A stretch of 64,000 bases of DNA from Papio anubis (lineage: Eukaryota > Chordata > Mammalia > Primates > Cercopithecidae): assembly GCF_008728515.1 (NCBI RefSeq), contig NC_044990.1, positions 61,918,879-61,982,878 on the forward strand, read 5' to 3'. The notes under the pieces were generated by a model. It was not told where the DNA came from, ran no database searches, and saw only the letters and a list, made by a program, of their open reading frames with translations. The first letter of the stretch is position 1, and each line of letters opens with the position of its first letter. This document shows positions 12,302 through 23,670 of this stretch, one piece after another. The translations under genes were made by a program, and so were the position numbers.

Positions 12302-12467
12302 TTTCTCCCCCTCCCCTCCCCTCCCCCTCCCCTCCCCTCCTCCCTCCCCCTCCCCTCCCTCCCTCCATTCCTCCCTCCCTCCCTCCCTCCCTCCCTCCCT
12401 CCCTCCCTCCTTCCTTCCTTCCTTCCTTCCTTCCTTCCTTCCTTCCTTCCTTCCTTCCTTTTTTCTT
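12302..12467. repeat. Polypyrimidine tract: (CCCCT)n, (CCCT)n, (CCTT)n
   Basis: Apart from one A at 12366 the tract is entirely C/T. C4-C5 runs separated by single T occupy 12307-12359, then CCCT units, then 12 consecutive TTCC units from 12411. It abuts the tail end of the reverse-strand Alu, so it probably grew out of that Alu's poly(A) tail. The reverse strand has many G4-G5 runs with one-base spacers and 12 tandem GGAA units. Confidence 0.97.
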
Positions 12468-12716
12468 GAGATGGAGTCTTGCTCTGTCACCCAGGCTGGA
12501 GGGCAGTGGTGCCATCTCAGCTCACCGCAACCTCCACCTCCCAGGTTCAAGAGATTCTTCTGCCTCAGCCTTCCAACTAGCTGGGACCGCAGGCATGTCC
12601 CATCACACCCAGCTAATTTTTGTATATTTAGTAGAGACGGGGGTTTAACCATGTTCTCCAGGCTCCTCGGCCACCCACAGTGCAGGGATTATAGGTGTGA
12701 GCCATCACACCTCACC
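12468..12716 (-). mobile_element. Alu SINE with internal deletion
   Basis: Reverse-strand Alu reading 'gagatggagtcttgctctg' onwards. The left arm lacks about 45 bp: 'ccatgttctccaggctcctc' runs straight into 'ggccacccacagtgcag'. The A tail has been replaced by the long CT/GA tract. The copy sits inside MaLR internal sequence. Confidence 0.92.
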
Positions 12717-12719
12717 AAC

Positions 12720-13965
12720 CTGGATATGTTTCCTATGCATAGTTTCTCAGATAGAGTTCCTCTTAATTTGTAAATCATGAAACCAAAAATGCAAATTATC
12801 TGCCCGTCCTCACAACCAAAATACAATGTTAGAACAGACATGGGGCAACCAATATAAGCATTTCTTTCCAAAAAGATGGAAAACTGAAGGCACAAAGGAG
12901 TCATTGGTCCATAGTAATCTTTTCAGCCAAGTGTTATAAATATCTTGATGAGATCTCAAGGGCTAGTCGTGGTTCTCCATGGTTCTGAGCTCTTTTTTCT
13001 GCCTTAGGGATAATTCTCCCTTTTCTTTGAAATGTAGTATGTGTTAGGAGCTCAGTCATTTTCTCAGGCTGATTTCTGCCAGTAAAATTTCTAGAGTTCA
13101 GTAGTCTCTTTATTTCACATTGCCTCTGTCACTTTGATGCTAAACCAAGAATCTAGTAACTGATATAATGCTCTCAAACACTGGCACGTATGAATCTTAC
13201 TGAAGTTGAGTCAATTAGACAAAAGACACACACAAACATCTTTGCGATAAGCCCTTCTTTTACCTTATGCTGCTCCTGAGATGGCTGATGGACAATAGCC
13301 TTAAGATTTCTAGTTGTCCTAATACTAAATTAAGAGTGTCTTTGAGGCACATCCTCACTCTTTACAAATGCCTCTTTTTGTAGCAATTTTATTTGGAAGT
13401 AAAACCTTAGATGTTTCTGAAAAATAAACAAAATTGTTGAGTTATAGAATAACTGTCTTAGCTTCACGGAGCTCTTTCTCTTGACCATGTTCTGGATTTC
13501 AGCTTTGCTCAGAGGCAATTTGTTAATGTTAGTATCACTTGCCTGTTTGAGAGGCTCAACAATTTCAAAACCATCAAGTTCACATTCATTTTTTTTTTTA
13601 AAGTCTTACATCAATGGATCTCTTTCCACTCACATTTTACTCCAAGTAGAAAGAAGAAATTTAATGACACTTTCAAAACTTAGCTAAGGAATCTCCTTAA
13701 CTAGATAATGCAGTTTATTAAGTATATGTTTTTCCATGTTACCAAACAAATAATATTGGCAAATTTTCTTCTGCTACAACAAAGGGATCCCTTCTTCCAT
13801 TTTTCAATAACATATTCTTAATTTCCTATTCAATGTTTACTGGCAATATCCTCAATGTCTAGATTTCTAATAAAAATCTGTTAAAGGCAATTAAGGATTT
13901 TTCATTCATTTCTTGGTTCCAAAGTCAGTCATGACTTTCAGATATTTTTATGTGAATGTAAAAGG
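12720..13965 (-). mobile_element. MaLR internal region (MLT1-int type), decayed
   Basis: On the plus strand it reads as antisense MaLR internal sequence: 'aaaatacaatgttagaacag' near 12820, 'tttctttccaaaaagatgg' near 12861, and at the far end 'caataacatattc' and 'agtcatgactttcagatatt' near 13928-13947. The sense strand is therefore the reverse strand. A stop-free stretch remains at about 13445-13590 (reverse strand) and may be a relic of the element's gag-like frame. Frames elsewhere are broken. The 5' LTR expected to the right is missing. Confidence 0.65.
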
Positions 13966-14199
13966 CAGTAGAAAGACAGGTGAAACCATCTCAAACATAT
14001 ATCTGTTGCAAAAGGATGTATATCAGGTTTTTTGAATGTTGTATTATTTAAAAGACAAATATTGTACATATTTGTCAGGTATGATATGAGGTTTTGAAAT
14101 ATATATATGGAAAATTTTCTATATTGAGCTAATTAACATATGCATTACCTCTCAACATTGTAATTTTTGTTGTGAGGACACTTAAAAATCTATCATAAG

Positions 14200-14556
14200 T
14201 GTTTTGTTTTGTTTCGTTTTCGTTTTTGTTTTGTTTTTTTGAGATGGAATTTTGCTCTGTCACCCAAGCTGGAGTGCAGTGGCGTGACCTCGGCTCACTG
14301 CAACCTCTACCTCCCAGGTTCAAGCAATTCTCCTGCTTCCACCTCCCAGATAGCTGGGATTATAGGCACTGGCCACCACGCCCAGGTTTTTTTTGTTTGT
14401 TTGTTTGTTTGTTTGTTTGTTTGTTTTTGATTTTTAGTAGAGACAGGGTTTCACCATGTTGGCCAGGCTCCTCTGGAAACTCCTGATCTCAAGTGATCCA
14501 CCCACCTCAGCCTCCCAGAGTGCTGGGAGTACAGGCATGAGCCACCTCACCCAGCC
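14200..14556 (-). mobile_element. Alu SINE (AluS-like) with (GTTT)n expansions
   Basis: Full-length reverse-strand Alu with a tail of TTTTG/TTTCG units (14201-14240). The middle A-rich linker has grown into a run of about 10 GTTT units (14391-14428). An imperfect duplication ('tatcataagt' before, 'taccctaagt' after) flanks it. It sits inside the reverse-strand L1. Confidence 0.93.
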
Positions 14557-14589
14557 TACCCTAAGTATTTCTTAAGAATATAATATATT

Positions 14590-14905
14590 GGCCGGGCGCG
14601 GTGGCTCACGCCTGTAATTCCAGCACTTTGGGAGGCCGAGGCGGGCGGATCATGAGGTCAGGAGATCGAGACCATCCTGGCTAACATGGTGAAACCCCAT
14701 TCTCTACTAAAAATACAAAAAACTAGCCGGGCGTGGTGGCGGGCGCCTGTGGTCCCAGCTACTCGGGAGGCTGAGGCAGGGGAATGGCGTAAACCCGGGA
14801 GGCGGAGCTTGCAGTGAGCCGAGATCACGCCACTGCACTCCAGCCTGGGCGACAGAGCGAGACTCCGTCTCAAAAATAAAAAAATTTAAAAATTTAAAAA
14901 AAGAA
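14590..14905 (+). mobile_element. AluY-type SINE, young, full length
   Basis: Nearly undamaged: 'ggccgggcgcggtggctcac' start, 'gaggtcaggagatcgagacc', full right arm and an A-rich tail (about 14872-14901). It contains 'aaaaactagccggg' and 'ggcgtaaacccggg', changes I associate with Old World monkey AluY copies. 'aagaatat' occurs before and after it, consistent with a target-site duplication. It still has many CpG sites. Confidence 0.96.
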
Positions 14906-15683
14906 TATATTATCATTAACTGGATCATCATATTGTAAATTAGATCTCTTGAATATGTTTCTCCTATCTAACTGAAATTGTGTATCTTTTGACCAACATT
15001 TCTCGAACATACACACCATCACTACTGCCCAGCTCCTGATAACCACCATTCTACTCTCTACATGTCCATGAGTTCAACTCTGTATAATTCTACATATAAA
15101 TGAGATAACGAGGTATTTGTCTTCTGTGCCTGACTTATGTTACATAACATAATTTCTTATAGCTTTAACCGTGTTGCAAACCACAAAACATCGTTATTTT
15201 TGTGGCTGAATATTATTCCATTGTGTATACATACTACATTTTCTTTATCCACTCATCCATCAGTAGAAACATAGGTTGATTCCATATCTCGGTTATTGTG
15301 AATAATACTGCAGTCAACGTGGGAGTGCAGATATCTCCTTGACACTCTGAATACTTTTCCATTGGATATATTTACCCAGTAGTGGATTTGGATAATATAC
15401 CCAGTAGTAGACACTATACCCGGTATAGTATGAAACATTCCAAAATATAGTATTTTTACTTTTATTGTTTTGAGGAATTTCTGTACTGTTTTTCACAATA
15501 ACTATACTAATTCACTTTCCCACCCACAGTGTGCAAGGGTTCCCTTTGCTCCACATCCTTGCCAACACGTGTGATCTTCAATCTTTTTGCTAATAGCCAT
15601 TTCATCGGGTGTGAAGTGATATTGCTTTGTGGTTTTCATTTTTATTTTCCTGATTATGTCCACTTTTTTGCATACAACTTTTC

Positions 15684-16435
15684 TAAATCAGTAGGACAAC
15701 CCAATTTTAAAAAGGGCTATAATTTTGACTAGATACCATACAAAATAATACGAAATTGTTCATGAGCACATGGAAACATATTCTAGATCACTAGACATGA
15801 CATTATACTCACATTGAAATGGCTAAATAAAAACTCTGGTAATACCAACTGTTTGAGAAGAGATGGAGAATCAAGAACGCTCATAGACTGAAGGAGGAAA
15901 AATAAGATCTAGCTACTTCATAAAACCAGTTTGGCAATTTCTTAAATGGAAAACAACATCTATAATAAATCATATCTATTGCACTCTTAAACATTTACTA
16001 AATAAAAATTAAATATATCTACACAAAGACATTTAAACTAATGTTCAGAATATATTTATTTTTGATAATCAAAACTTGAATATAGTCAAATATTTATCAA
16101 TAGTTAGTGGATATACAGAATTTGGTAAATAAACATATTAGAATACTACTCTTCAATAAAAATATATAAACTAATGATAGCAGTAAAAAAAAGAAAAACA
16201 TGGAGTGACCATCCGTTCCCACCCCCTAAAGAATTATTCTGACATCAAGAAGCAGACCACATGTCTACTGAAGACTACTTTCATGCCTGGAGTACCCATG
16301 AAACTTTAAAGGTGATGAGAATGTTCTGTATCTTGATCCTGGTGATGATCTCAACCACATGTACATCAGACAAAATGCAGATAATTTTACACTCAGATAG
16401 ATGCATCTTCATAGGTAAATTATACTTTTTTAAAG
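15684..16435 (+). mobile_element. L1M ORF2 3' end and 3' UTR
   Basis: Plus-strand old L1. Sequences like 'caacccaattttaaaaaggg', 'attgaaatggctaaataaa', 'tactactcttcaataaaaa' and 'ggtgatgagaatgttctgta' follow the order of the L1M ORF2 tail and 3' UTR. It is 5' truncated and directly adjoins the reverse-strand L1 ending at 15675, giving a divergent pair of similar regions. Confidence 0.75.
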
Positions 16436-17954
16436 GTTGATAATTTTAGAAAAAAATTAAGAAATGGATGCATGATTTAGCAGGTGATAGTAAAATTGAC
16501 TAAATATTTGGAAAGTGAACATATAATAATCAAGTCTATTACACTAAGCTTATTATAGAAACTTAGATTACAAAGACTAATATAAAACACTAATATATAA
16601 GCACAGGAGGGAAGTAAGTTAAAAAGTCTGCAGTTTCTAAGTTGAGAACAACACTTCTAAACATAAATACAGAAAAAAAAGAATAAAAGCTAAGAATAAT
16701 AAACTTGACAAGACAAAAATTTCAAATCACTCAAAAGAGTAGAAACTATTATCATTTATATGGAAAAATCAGGCAAAGGACATGGCAAAAATAATTACAG
16801 AAGTACAATGTTAAGCTAATAATCATAAAACAGTCAAAAGCAATTAAAATTTAAATATACTTTATTAAAATTATATGCTTTTTTAGAAAAACAAGAATTA
16901 TTTTCTCAAAAATAGTTTTTAAAATTAATTTATAAATCTAACCAATTATCTCCAGTAAAATATATCTTAAAATTTAAAAAATAGATTTAAATAAACATAT
17001 GCTTAAAGTTGAAAAATTAGGAAAAAATAATATATTGCTTATTTCTCATTTAATCATAATTTGCAAGTAGTTTGTTGTTTGCACAAGTTTATTATAAAAT
17101 TAATTGTAAATACATTTTTTAAAAAGCACCTAATATTTTAGCAAACAACTTATATTTTTCATTTTGTAAATGGATTACATTTTAAAATTAACAGTTTTAT
17201 ATTGTGAATTTAAAATGCAAAAGTCTTAGGGACTACTAGGACCAAAATTTGATAGATATCCAAACTGTATATGCTACTCTAGCTCAGATTGGTCAATAAA
17301 TAATCCATCCACTCCTCATTGTCTATTATTTTAACCACCTGTAGAGTTTACTCCCATATTGATTATTGGCAAGGACCACAGTAGCATCTTTGGCTTCTCA
17401 GAGATTATTTCTTCTTTTAGTCTGCAAGTAGGATTCGAAAAAATACGAATATAATTATAATACTCTTGTATCCCAAGAATTATTTATCATTGTCATTACC
17501 AGACAATATTCTAAAAGAAAATGCTAAAGACTATGCTGAATTCATTCAGGTAACAAGGGTACAATAAATATGTCAGTTGTGTTAGGTATTGGGTCAGGTG
17601 CTATAAATTTAGAGGCCCAAACAGACAATTCTCCTGTCACAATGGCTGAGTGTTTCCTATTGTAGTGTGAACCTTCCTAGTGTTCTCTTCATATTTTACA
17701 TCCTAGATCCAAAAACAAAAAGGAAAAATATGCCATTTGATGTATTCAAAAGGTTTTCCACGTGCTTAAACACATAATTCATATACATATGTAAATCTTA
17801 CGTTAATCATGAATCTGAGTTTCCAAAAGTATCATATTAGTAATGATAACTCATGATGCCCAGAAGAGTGGCGCACTATAGTAACTATCATTGTACAACA
17901 ATAAAGCACCAAATAAATTTTGGAGATAACATTTTTACTCATGATTTTTATTTA
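16436..17954. other. Unassigned AT-rich stretch
   Basis: No gene or repeat family recognised. It is A/T-dominated with no long open frame. Very decayed L1 sequence is possible. Confidence 0.5.
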
Positions 17955-18345
17955 ATAATTACAACTTGCACTTTGACTTCAAGGGGTACACTCTCAGGTT
18001 TGTTACATGGGTATATTGCATGATGCTGAAGTTTGGGGTACGATTTATCCTATCACCCACGTAGTTAGTATAGTACCCAATAGTTGATTCCTCAACCCTT
18101 GTCCCCTTCCTTCCCCCACTTTGTAGTCCCCAGTGTCTGTTGTTCCCATCTTTATATCTATGTGTACCCATTGCGTAGGTCTCACTTATAAGTAAGAGCA
18201 TGCAATATCTGGTTTTCTGTCCCTGCATTAGTTTGCTTAGGATTGTAGTCTCCAGGTCCATCCACGTTGCTGCAAAGGACATGATCTCACTGCTTTTTAC
18301 GGCTGCACAGTATTCTCTGGTGTTTATGTACTACATTTTCTTAAA
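17955..18345 (-). mobile_element. L1 3' end (late L1MA/L1PB type), 5' truncated
   Basis: The plus strand reads the antisense L1 3' UTR and ORF2 tail: 'aggtttgttacatgggtata', 'cccaatagttgattcctcaa', 'agtgtctgttgttcccat', 'ctgcaaaggacatgatctca'. Truncated at about 18345. Fixed, immobile copy. Confidence 0.9.
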
Positions 18346-19516
18346 TTAACAAGTGTTTCACTTTCTCATAGGAATCTTATAATAGTAGTAGCTTTTTTAC
18401 ATACATATATATAACATGAAGAAGTTTAACTGTTTTAAAATTAAAGCCCAATTATTATGTTAGTTTTAAAATTATGTGTATTTTAAAACATTAAAATACA
18501 CATAATTTATATTTCTATATATTAAAATACACAGGATATATAGATTTTTATACCTTTAATTTTAAGAATTTTATTTTATTTTTCCCCTCCCTCTTTACAT
18601 ATAGGTAAATTGTCTATACCTGTATCCCAAGTTTTTAGCTTTAATTTACAAAAAAAGACACCCGGGATAACCATCTACTTTTGCAAAACTATATAATAGA
18701 AAATATATTATCTTAATAAGATAGATCTTCTCACATAATAAAAAAAATGAGTACTTTTCTCTATCTTGGTCAATATTAAGTCAGGATTTAACATCTGCTT
18801 GACTTAGTTCAGGTTTGTAAATCTTGTATTTTCTGACTCCATAGATCAGGACGTGACACGTTCTTACTAACAAGGCTTTAATTAGGTTTAGTTTCATGGC
18901 CATGTGCCTATTACTCAAAAGTCTTGCCTTTTAAAAATTATATCAGTAAGATACTGGCACGACTTCAGGTTCATTTCCCTGCAGTTATTGGAGCGACATA
19001 ACCCAGAAACTAACCAGTGTTTGTCTCAAATCAAAATGCTTAGGCTGAATAGCCACATGAAAATAAGGATTTAAGTTTTATTTTACACTGGTAAATGTAA
19101 ATCAGGAAAAGTGAACATTTAGCATATGTCAAAAGAGTTTGACTTCAGCCAATATTAAAGTAATAATAAAAAACTATGAGTACTTCTTAATAGTTATAGC
19201 GATATCTAGTTTTCTTAATGTAAACCACCATATTAACATTTATTTCTAAACACGATAGTCATAATTATTACTGTCATGCTAAAATATTTTAAAATAGGTA
19301 GAAAATTGCCTATGTATTCTGAACAACTTGAAATTTCAAAGTATATGGTTGGAATGTGCACATAGAACAATGCATCAAATTAGTTCTACCTGTGAAAATA
19401 CTCTAATGCAAAGAGTTTTAAAACTCATTTAAAATAAACTCAGAAAAAGTCACCTTTTAAAAAAATTGTTTTATTACATCTTGGTGTCAACAGAAATTTT
19501 AGAGACATACTGGTTA
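18346..19516. other. Unassigned AT-rich stretch
   Basis: Contains the perfect hairpin at 18469-18508 but no gene or repeat family that I can name. Confidence 0.5.
18469..18508. repeat. Perfect 18-bp inverted repeat with 4-nt loop
   Basis: The left arm 'aaattatgtgtattttaa' (18469-18486) is exactly complementary in reverse to 18491-18508; the loop is 'aaca'. A partial third copy, 'attaaaatacaca', lies at about 18531-18543. Confidence 0.97.
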
Positions 19517-20002
19517 TGATGGTTAATTGTATGTGCCAACTTGACTGGACCAAGGGATGCTTGGACAATTGTCCAACATTATTTCTGGGTATGTCTATGT
19601 GGGTGTTTCTGTATGAGATTAGCATTTGAATTGATACTGGGTAAAGCAGGTTGTTCCTCTTAATGTGGGTGGGCTCGTCCAATCCACTGAAGGCCTGAAT
19701 ACAATATAAACTGAATAAGAAAAAAAAAAAATTACCTTTCTGCCTGACTTTAAGCTGAAACATTGGTCTTCTTCTGGCTTCAGACGCTAACTTAGATTGT
19801 AATTTACACAGTAAGCCTTCTGCTTCTCGGGCCCTAGGACTGACACTGGAAGTATAGCATCTGCTCTCCTGCTTACTGACTATAGATCTTGGGACTTCTC
19901 TGCCTCCATAATTGCACAAGCCAATTCCTTACAGTAGATCTCTCTCTCCATTGGGAGAGAAAATATGTATAGAAAGAGAGAAGACACACACACACACTTA
20001 TC

Positions 20003-20039
<37 letters not shown>

Positions 20040-20088
20040 CCTATGAGACTATTGTTTCTATTTCTCTGAAGAACCTTGACTAATATGC
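19517..20088 (+). mobile_element. Ancient LTR (MLT2/ERVL-like)
   Basis: It begins 'tgatggttaattgtatgtgc' and proceeds through 'caacttgactggaccaaggg', 'gatgagatt'-like and 'gtgggtgggctcgtcc' blocks to 'gatcttgggacttctctgcc' and 'gaagaaccttgactaatat'. This order is that of a common old LTR family I place with MLT2/ERVL, without full certainty. A CA microsatellite has expanded inside it, and 'aaaaaaaaaaaa' sits near 19720. It is a solo LTR with no internal region. Confidence 0.6.
19987..20037. repeat. (CA)n microsatellite
   Basis: Two CA runs split by 'ttatcc'; the second has about 16 units. Confidence 0.95.
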
Positions 20089-20339
20089 TAGTCTTACCTC
20101 TCTTTTGAGGTCGAGTCATGCCCCACAGCATTTCTGAGAGGTATATTTCCAGTTTGGCTGAACTTTTCTTCCCTCTTTCAGCTCACACACATCGTAACTC
20201 TTTTGGGAAATGTTTTACTTTTGTACATCATTGCTTTTACACTATTCTCTGACATTCCTACACACTGGCAGCATTTCACTACAGAGACCTTTGAGCACAG
20301 TGTCTACTACTTCCTGGCTGTGTATTAATAAACATCTGT

Positions 20340-20525
20340 TCTGATGGCTTTCCATACAATTTCTTTAATTCTTGTAATAAACCCTTGGGTGTATATAATT
20401 ATAAATCATTTTTAAAGAAAAGGAAATTGAGCATGGAGATGAGAATTGCTCGAGGCACAGAACTAGTAAGTAGCAGACCTGAGATTTAAACTCAGGCGGA
20501 ATGTCTCCAATATCTATGCTAATAA
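20340..20525 (-). mobile_element. MIR SINE
   Basis: The plus strand reads antisense MIR: 'aaaggaaattgagcatgg', 'cacagaactagtaagtagca', 'gagatttaaactcaggc'. This tRNA-derived mammal-wide SINE is ancient and strongly diverged. Confidence 0.8.
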
Positions 20526-22174
20526 CAACTATGAGTTAAGCATCCTATAATTTAAATAAAATGTTTTTGTATTTAGATATTCCTTTCTATTGCCTTGATA
20601 AATATTGAATCTTATAATGAATGTGATATAGCAATGCAAGTTTAAGGGCAAATTATTATTTAGATTATTATCATGTCATTTCTTAGATACAATAACTTTA
20701 AAACTTTGACTAATTCCATGGAAATCAGTAATTTCAATTTGTTGCTGATATTTGGACACCATTAGGTTATTTAAAATCAAATACCAGTATATTATGAAGT
20801 TCTCATTTTTTTAAATAAATATAAAATTTACAATAAAAATTCACATTTGTATATATAATGTAGGTTCAATATTCTGTAAGAGTGTCTCAGCCTCTACCAT
20901 TTCAAGGTCACTGGAATATTCACAAGAAAATTCTATATTAATAAATTGTAAATGGATCAATTTTCTTCCTAAAGAAGCTAAATGCAAGATAAATATGACT
21001 AAATTTGTGTGAGGATGGGTCAGTAAATATTCTCATCAATTTAAAAATTGGAAAAGCCACATTTGAAAAGAAAGTTGAAGACTGAATCCATAGGAGAATT
21101 GTACTATGCACAGATGGAAGGGATGGACCTGACTGCCTTCCAGCCAGTACCTGTTCTGGAACGTGTGCGGCTACATCTCCAGAATACCTTTACTATATTA
21201 AGTGTTTCCCGGCGGCTGCCAAAATCTACAGATTTTCCTCTTAAAAGAAAATAATACCAAGCACGGCCAGGTTTGGAGGTCACAATTGAACAAGACAGTG
21301 AAAATACGAGAGATATAATTTTCTTAAACTAAATTCTATTATCTGGGAATAGCTGGAAGTTCTGAATGTAAATTGAGCTGAAGAAGAAGCCAGTGCTTTA
21401 GGTTGATGGCCAATAGCCCAGAATAGGGAGCAACATGGGAACACAAGCTTCTCTTCCCACTGTTAATTATAATATTTGAGCTGGTCCCCTTTGGTTCAAG
21501 GTACAAAAACTCAGTCAGGACTGTGTTGGGCCCAGATGGTTGAATGATTGACTGGCTACCATTTTTGTGCCAGATGGCACATCCAGCTACTTTTTCATCC
21601 AGGTTTATTTGAACTGGGACATCGTATATGAGGGAAAAATAATATATCACAACATGACAAATAATAATATTTGTAATATCAAGAAACGATCACACTGAAA
21701 ACTTTGGGAATAGTTCTTTAATCCAAATGATTAATAAAATGTATTTTATTTCCTACATTTTTTCCAATCATTAGGGAATATGAAAAAAGACTAAAATATG
21801 TATATTTTAAACTAAGTTATAATGATTAATCTGCTTAATGACAAACCAAACATAGTTCCATAATTTTCTTTGGTAAAGTTTATCATTTTAACAAACCCAA
21901 GGGCATATAAATAGTAATCATATAAATAGTAATTCTAATATGGCAGAGTAATCATTTCTTAAAGCTTTGTAGCCTTTTACTAACATTTTTAATGTTTTTC
22001 ATCTATGCTTCCCTGCTCGGCCTATGGTGGGGGTGGAGTGTTATATGAGAGACGTGTAGTTGAAAGATGATCATGTATAATAAGGAAAGGCTGGATAAAT
22101 AGTCGAATAAAAGTCCAATTCCCAGCCTGCAAAATGCCTAGGGATTAAAAAGGGGACCAGATCTGTCTATGTTC
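20526..22174. other. Unassigned stretch with a less AT-rich core
   Basis: No gene recognised. The core at about 21040-21620 is of higher complexity than its surroundings. It carries a 68-codon open frame on the plus strand (21048-21254) and a 103-codon one on the reverse strand (21339-21650). I recognise no domain in either. It may be an old LTR or a retro-pseudogene fragment, and the family is not assigned. Confidence 0.5.
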
Positions 22175-22400
22175 TGGCCATCTATTGCACAGCATCATGA
22201 TGATAGTGAGTAATAATATATTATATATTTCAAAATTGCTAAAGATTTTAAATGTTCTCACTACAAAGACATACGTATGTGAGGCAATAGATATGCTAAT
22301 TAGTTTGATTTGATCATTCCGCACTGTATATACATGGATCAAAATATTACATTGTACCACATAAATATATACAATTATTGTTTGACAATTAAAATGAAAA
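22175..22400 (+). mobile_element. L1M 3' UTR fragment
   Basis: 'ttaaatgttctcactacaaa', 'tagatatgctaattagtttg', 'aaatattacattgtacca' and 'aaatatatacaatta' follow the old L1 3' UTR order. Related fragments occur at 9875 and 44450. Confidence 0.75.
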
Positions 22401-23660
22401 CCCCCTATTCCGTGGATATTGCATATTTTATAAAAAATTAACTAAAATGATATTTTTATCAAGGATTTTGATGATTTCGCTTATTTTGATGACTTTTCAT
22501 ATTTCTGTCATTAGTATGTGAAATGTATCTCTCAAAATGTGGGTATCCCTTTTGCTTGCATTTGATTGAGATTCCAAATGTAATCTCTGCTGGAAGGATA
22601 TTTGTAGTACTGCTTAGAGTGACTGAAACATAGATTGAAAGTCCTGATGTTCTGTTCAGTCTTATTTTCTCATTTATTTCTCAGACTCCATTTTACAAAC
22701 AGGGGAAAAGGTTTTCATTAGTTTTAGTAAGCCTTTGTCATTTATATGGCAATATAACTTTCAACCACATTCAGAGAAAATTAGTTAAATCAATAAAAGA
22801 AGAACCTCTGAAATTTTACTTAAAACAATTGTATTGACTCCAAATTATAGTAGATTGAAGTTCTAGTGTATTTCTCAATGCAAGTTATCTTTCCCAAATA
22901 TTTTAAAATTCAAATGCAATATTTAAAATACAGTATTCTAGTTGCTATGTTAGCAAGCAATTGGGTTTTAATTGATTGGCATCCTATCTTTTTGAAAGAG
23001 AAAATATGTAAGAGAGGAACAATGGCCTGGGAATCTGGTACTTGAGTTTTATCTTCCATCTTGATTTGATTTAGTTCCTTTTATTCTTTACAAGCCACTT
23101 AACCTCTCAAAATATCGTTTTAATGCATAAATTACAAAGATTTCATTTAATAATGAAGAAATCTCATGTAACTAAAAATAGTTCAATTAAGAGCAACAAC
23201 CTTTATGTCTTAGAAAGATCACCAGTATTAAAATGATAGTATGCTTCTCAGAAATGTCATGTTTAACCATGTGAATTATTTTATAAATTCCAAAATTAGA
23301 ATAGATATATATTATAATTTTTAAAAGCAATATTATGAAAGTATTGCACATTATTTTTAAATAGAAAAAAATTAAAATTGTAACCATGTCATCATATTAA
23401 AAAAGAATGATTATTCTAAAAATAATAATCTCTTCCCAAATGTGATACAGATATTTTATATACATTTCTATTGTGTTCCTATCAACAATTATCATTAATT
23501 TGAAGTATCCAATTCAATTTTAGTAGTCTTCCCATCATTATAAAAATCAGTTGAACAATGAATATTATGATTCTTTTCTTTGATGATATTCTAAACTGAT
23601 TTTATTAAAGAAAACACAAATTTATTTATTTGACTAATATTCACTAACAGTATTTATGAA
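22401..23660. other. Unassigned AT-rich stretch apart from one MIR
   Basis: Apart from the probable MIR at 23015-23165 I recognise nothing here. Confidence 0.5.
23015..23165 (+). mobile_element. Probable MIR SINE
   Basis: 'tgggaatctggtacttgagt', 'caagccacttaacctctc' and the following 'aaaat' region match the MIR core and tail order, with heavy divergence. Confidence 0.55.
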
Positions 23661-23670
23661 GGTTTCCAAT

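Larger units (their letters stand above)
14030..15675 (-). mobile_element. L1 3' UTR and ORF2 3' part, interrupted by two Alus
   Basis: Reverse-strand L1 (L1MA/L1PB-like). The 3' UTR at 14030-14199 has 'gctaattaacatatgcatta'. It resumes after the Alus at about 14906 with 'tagatctcttgaatatg' and 'ataaccaccattctactc', then antisense ORF2 ('attattccattgtgtataca', 'aggttgattccatatctc'), ending near 15675. It is 5' truncated. The two Alus inserted later. No intact frame remains. Confidence 0.85.

Noticed and set aside
12228..12652. Lys/Glu/Gly-repeat and Pro/Ser/Leu-repeat open frames
   Set aside because: Translation of the CT/GA tract and the adjoining Alu, not proteins.
14030..16435. Interpretation of the opposed L1 pieces as a single twin-primed L1
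   Set aside because: Both pieces have their own 3' UTR and their ORF2 parts overlap. Twin priming of one RNA would not duplicate the 3' end, so two insertions are more likely.
21048..21254. 68-codon plus-strand open frame as a small gene
   Set aside because: No Kozak context, domain or conservation evidence visible. It is kept only as part of an unexplained segment.
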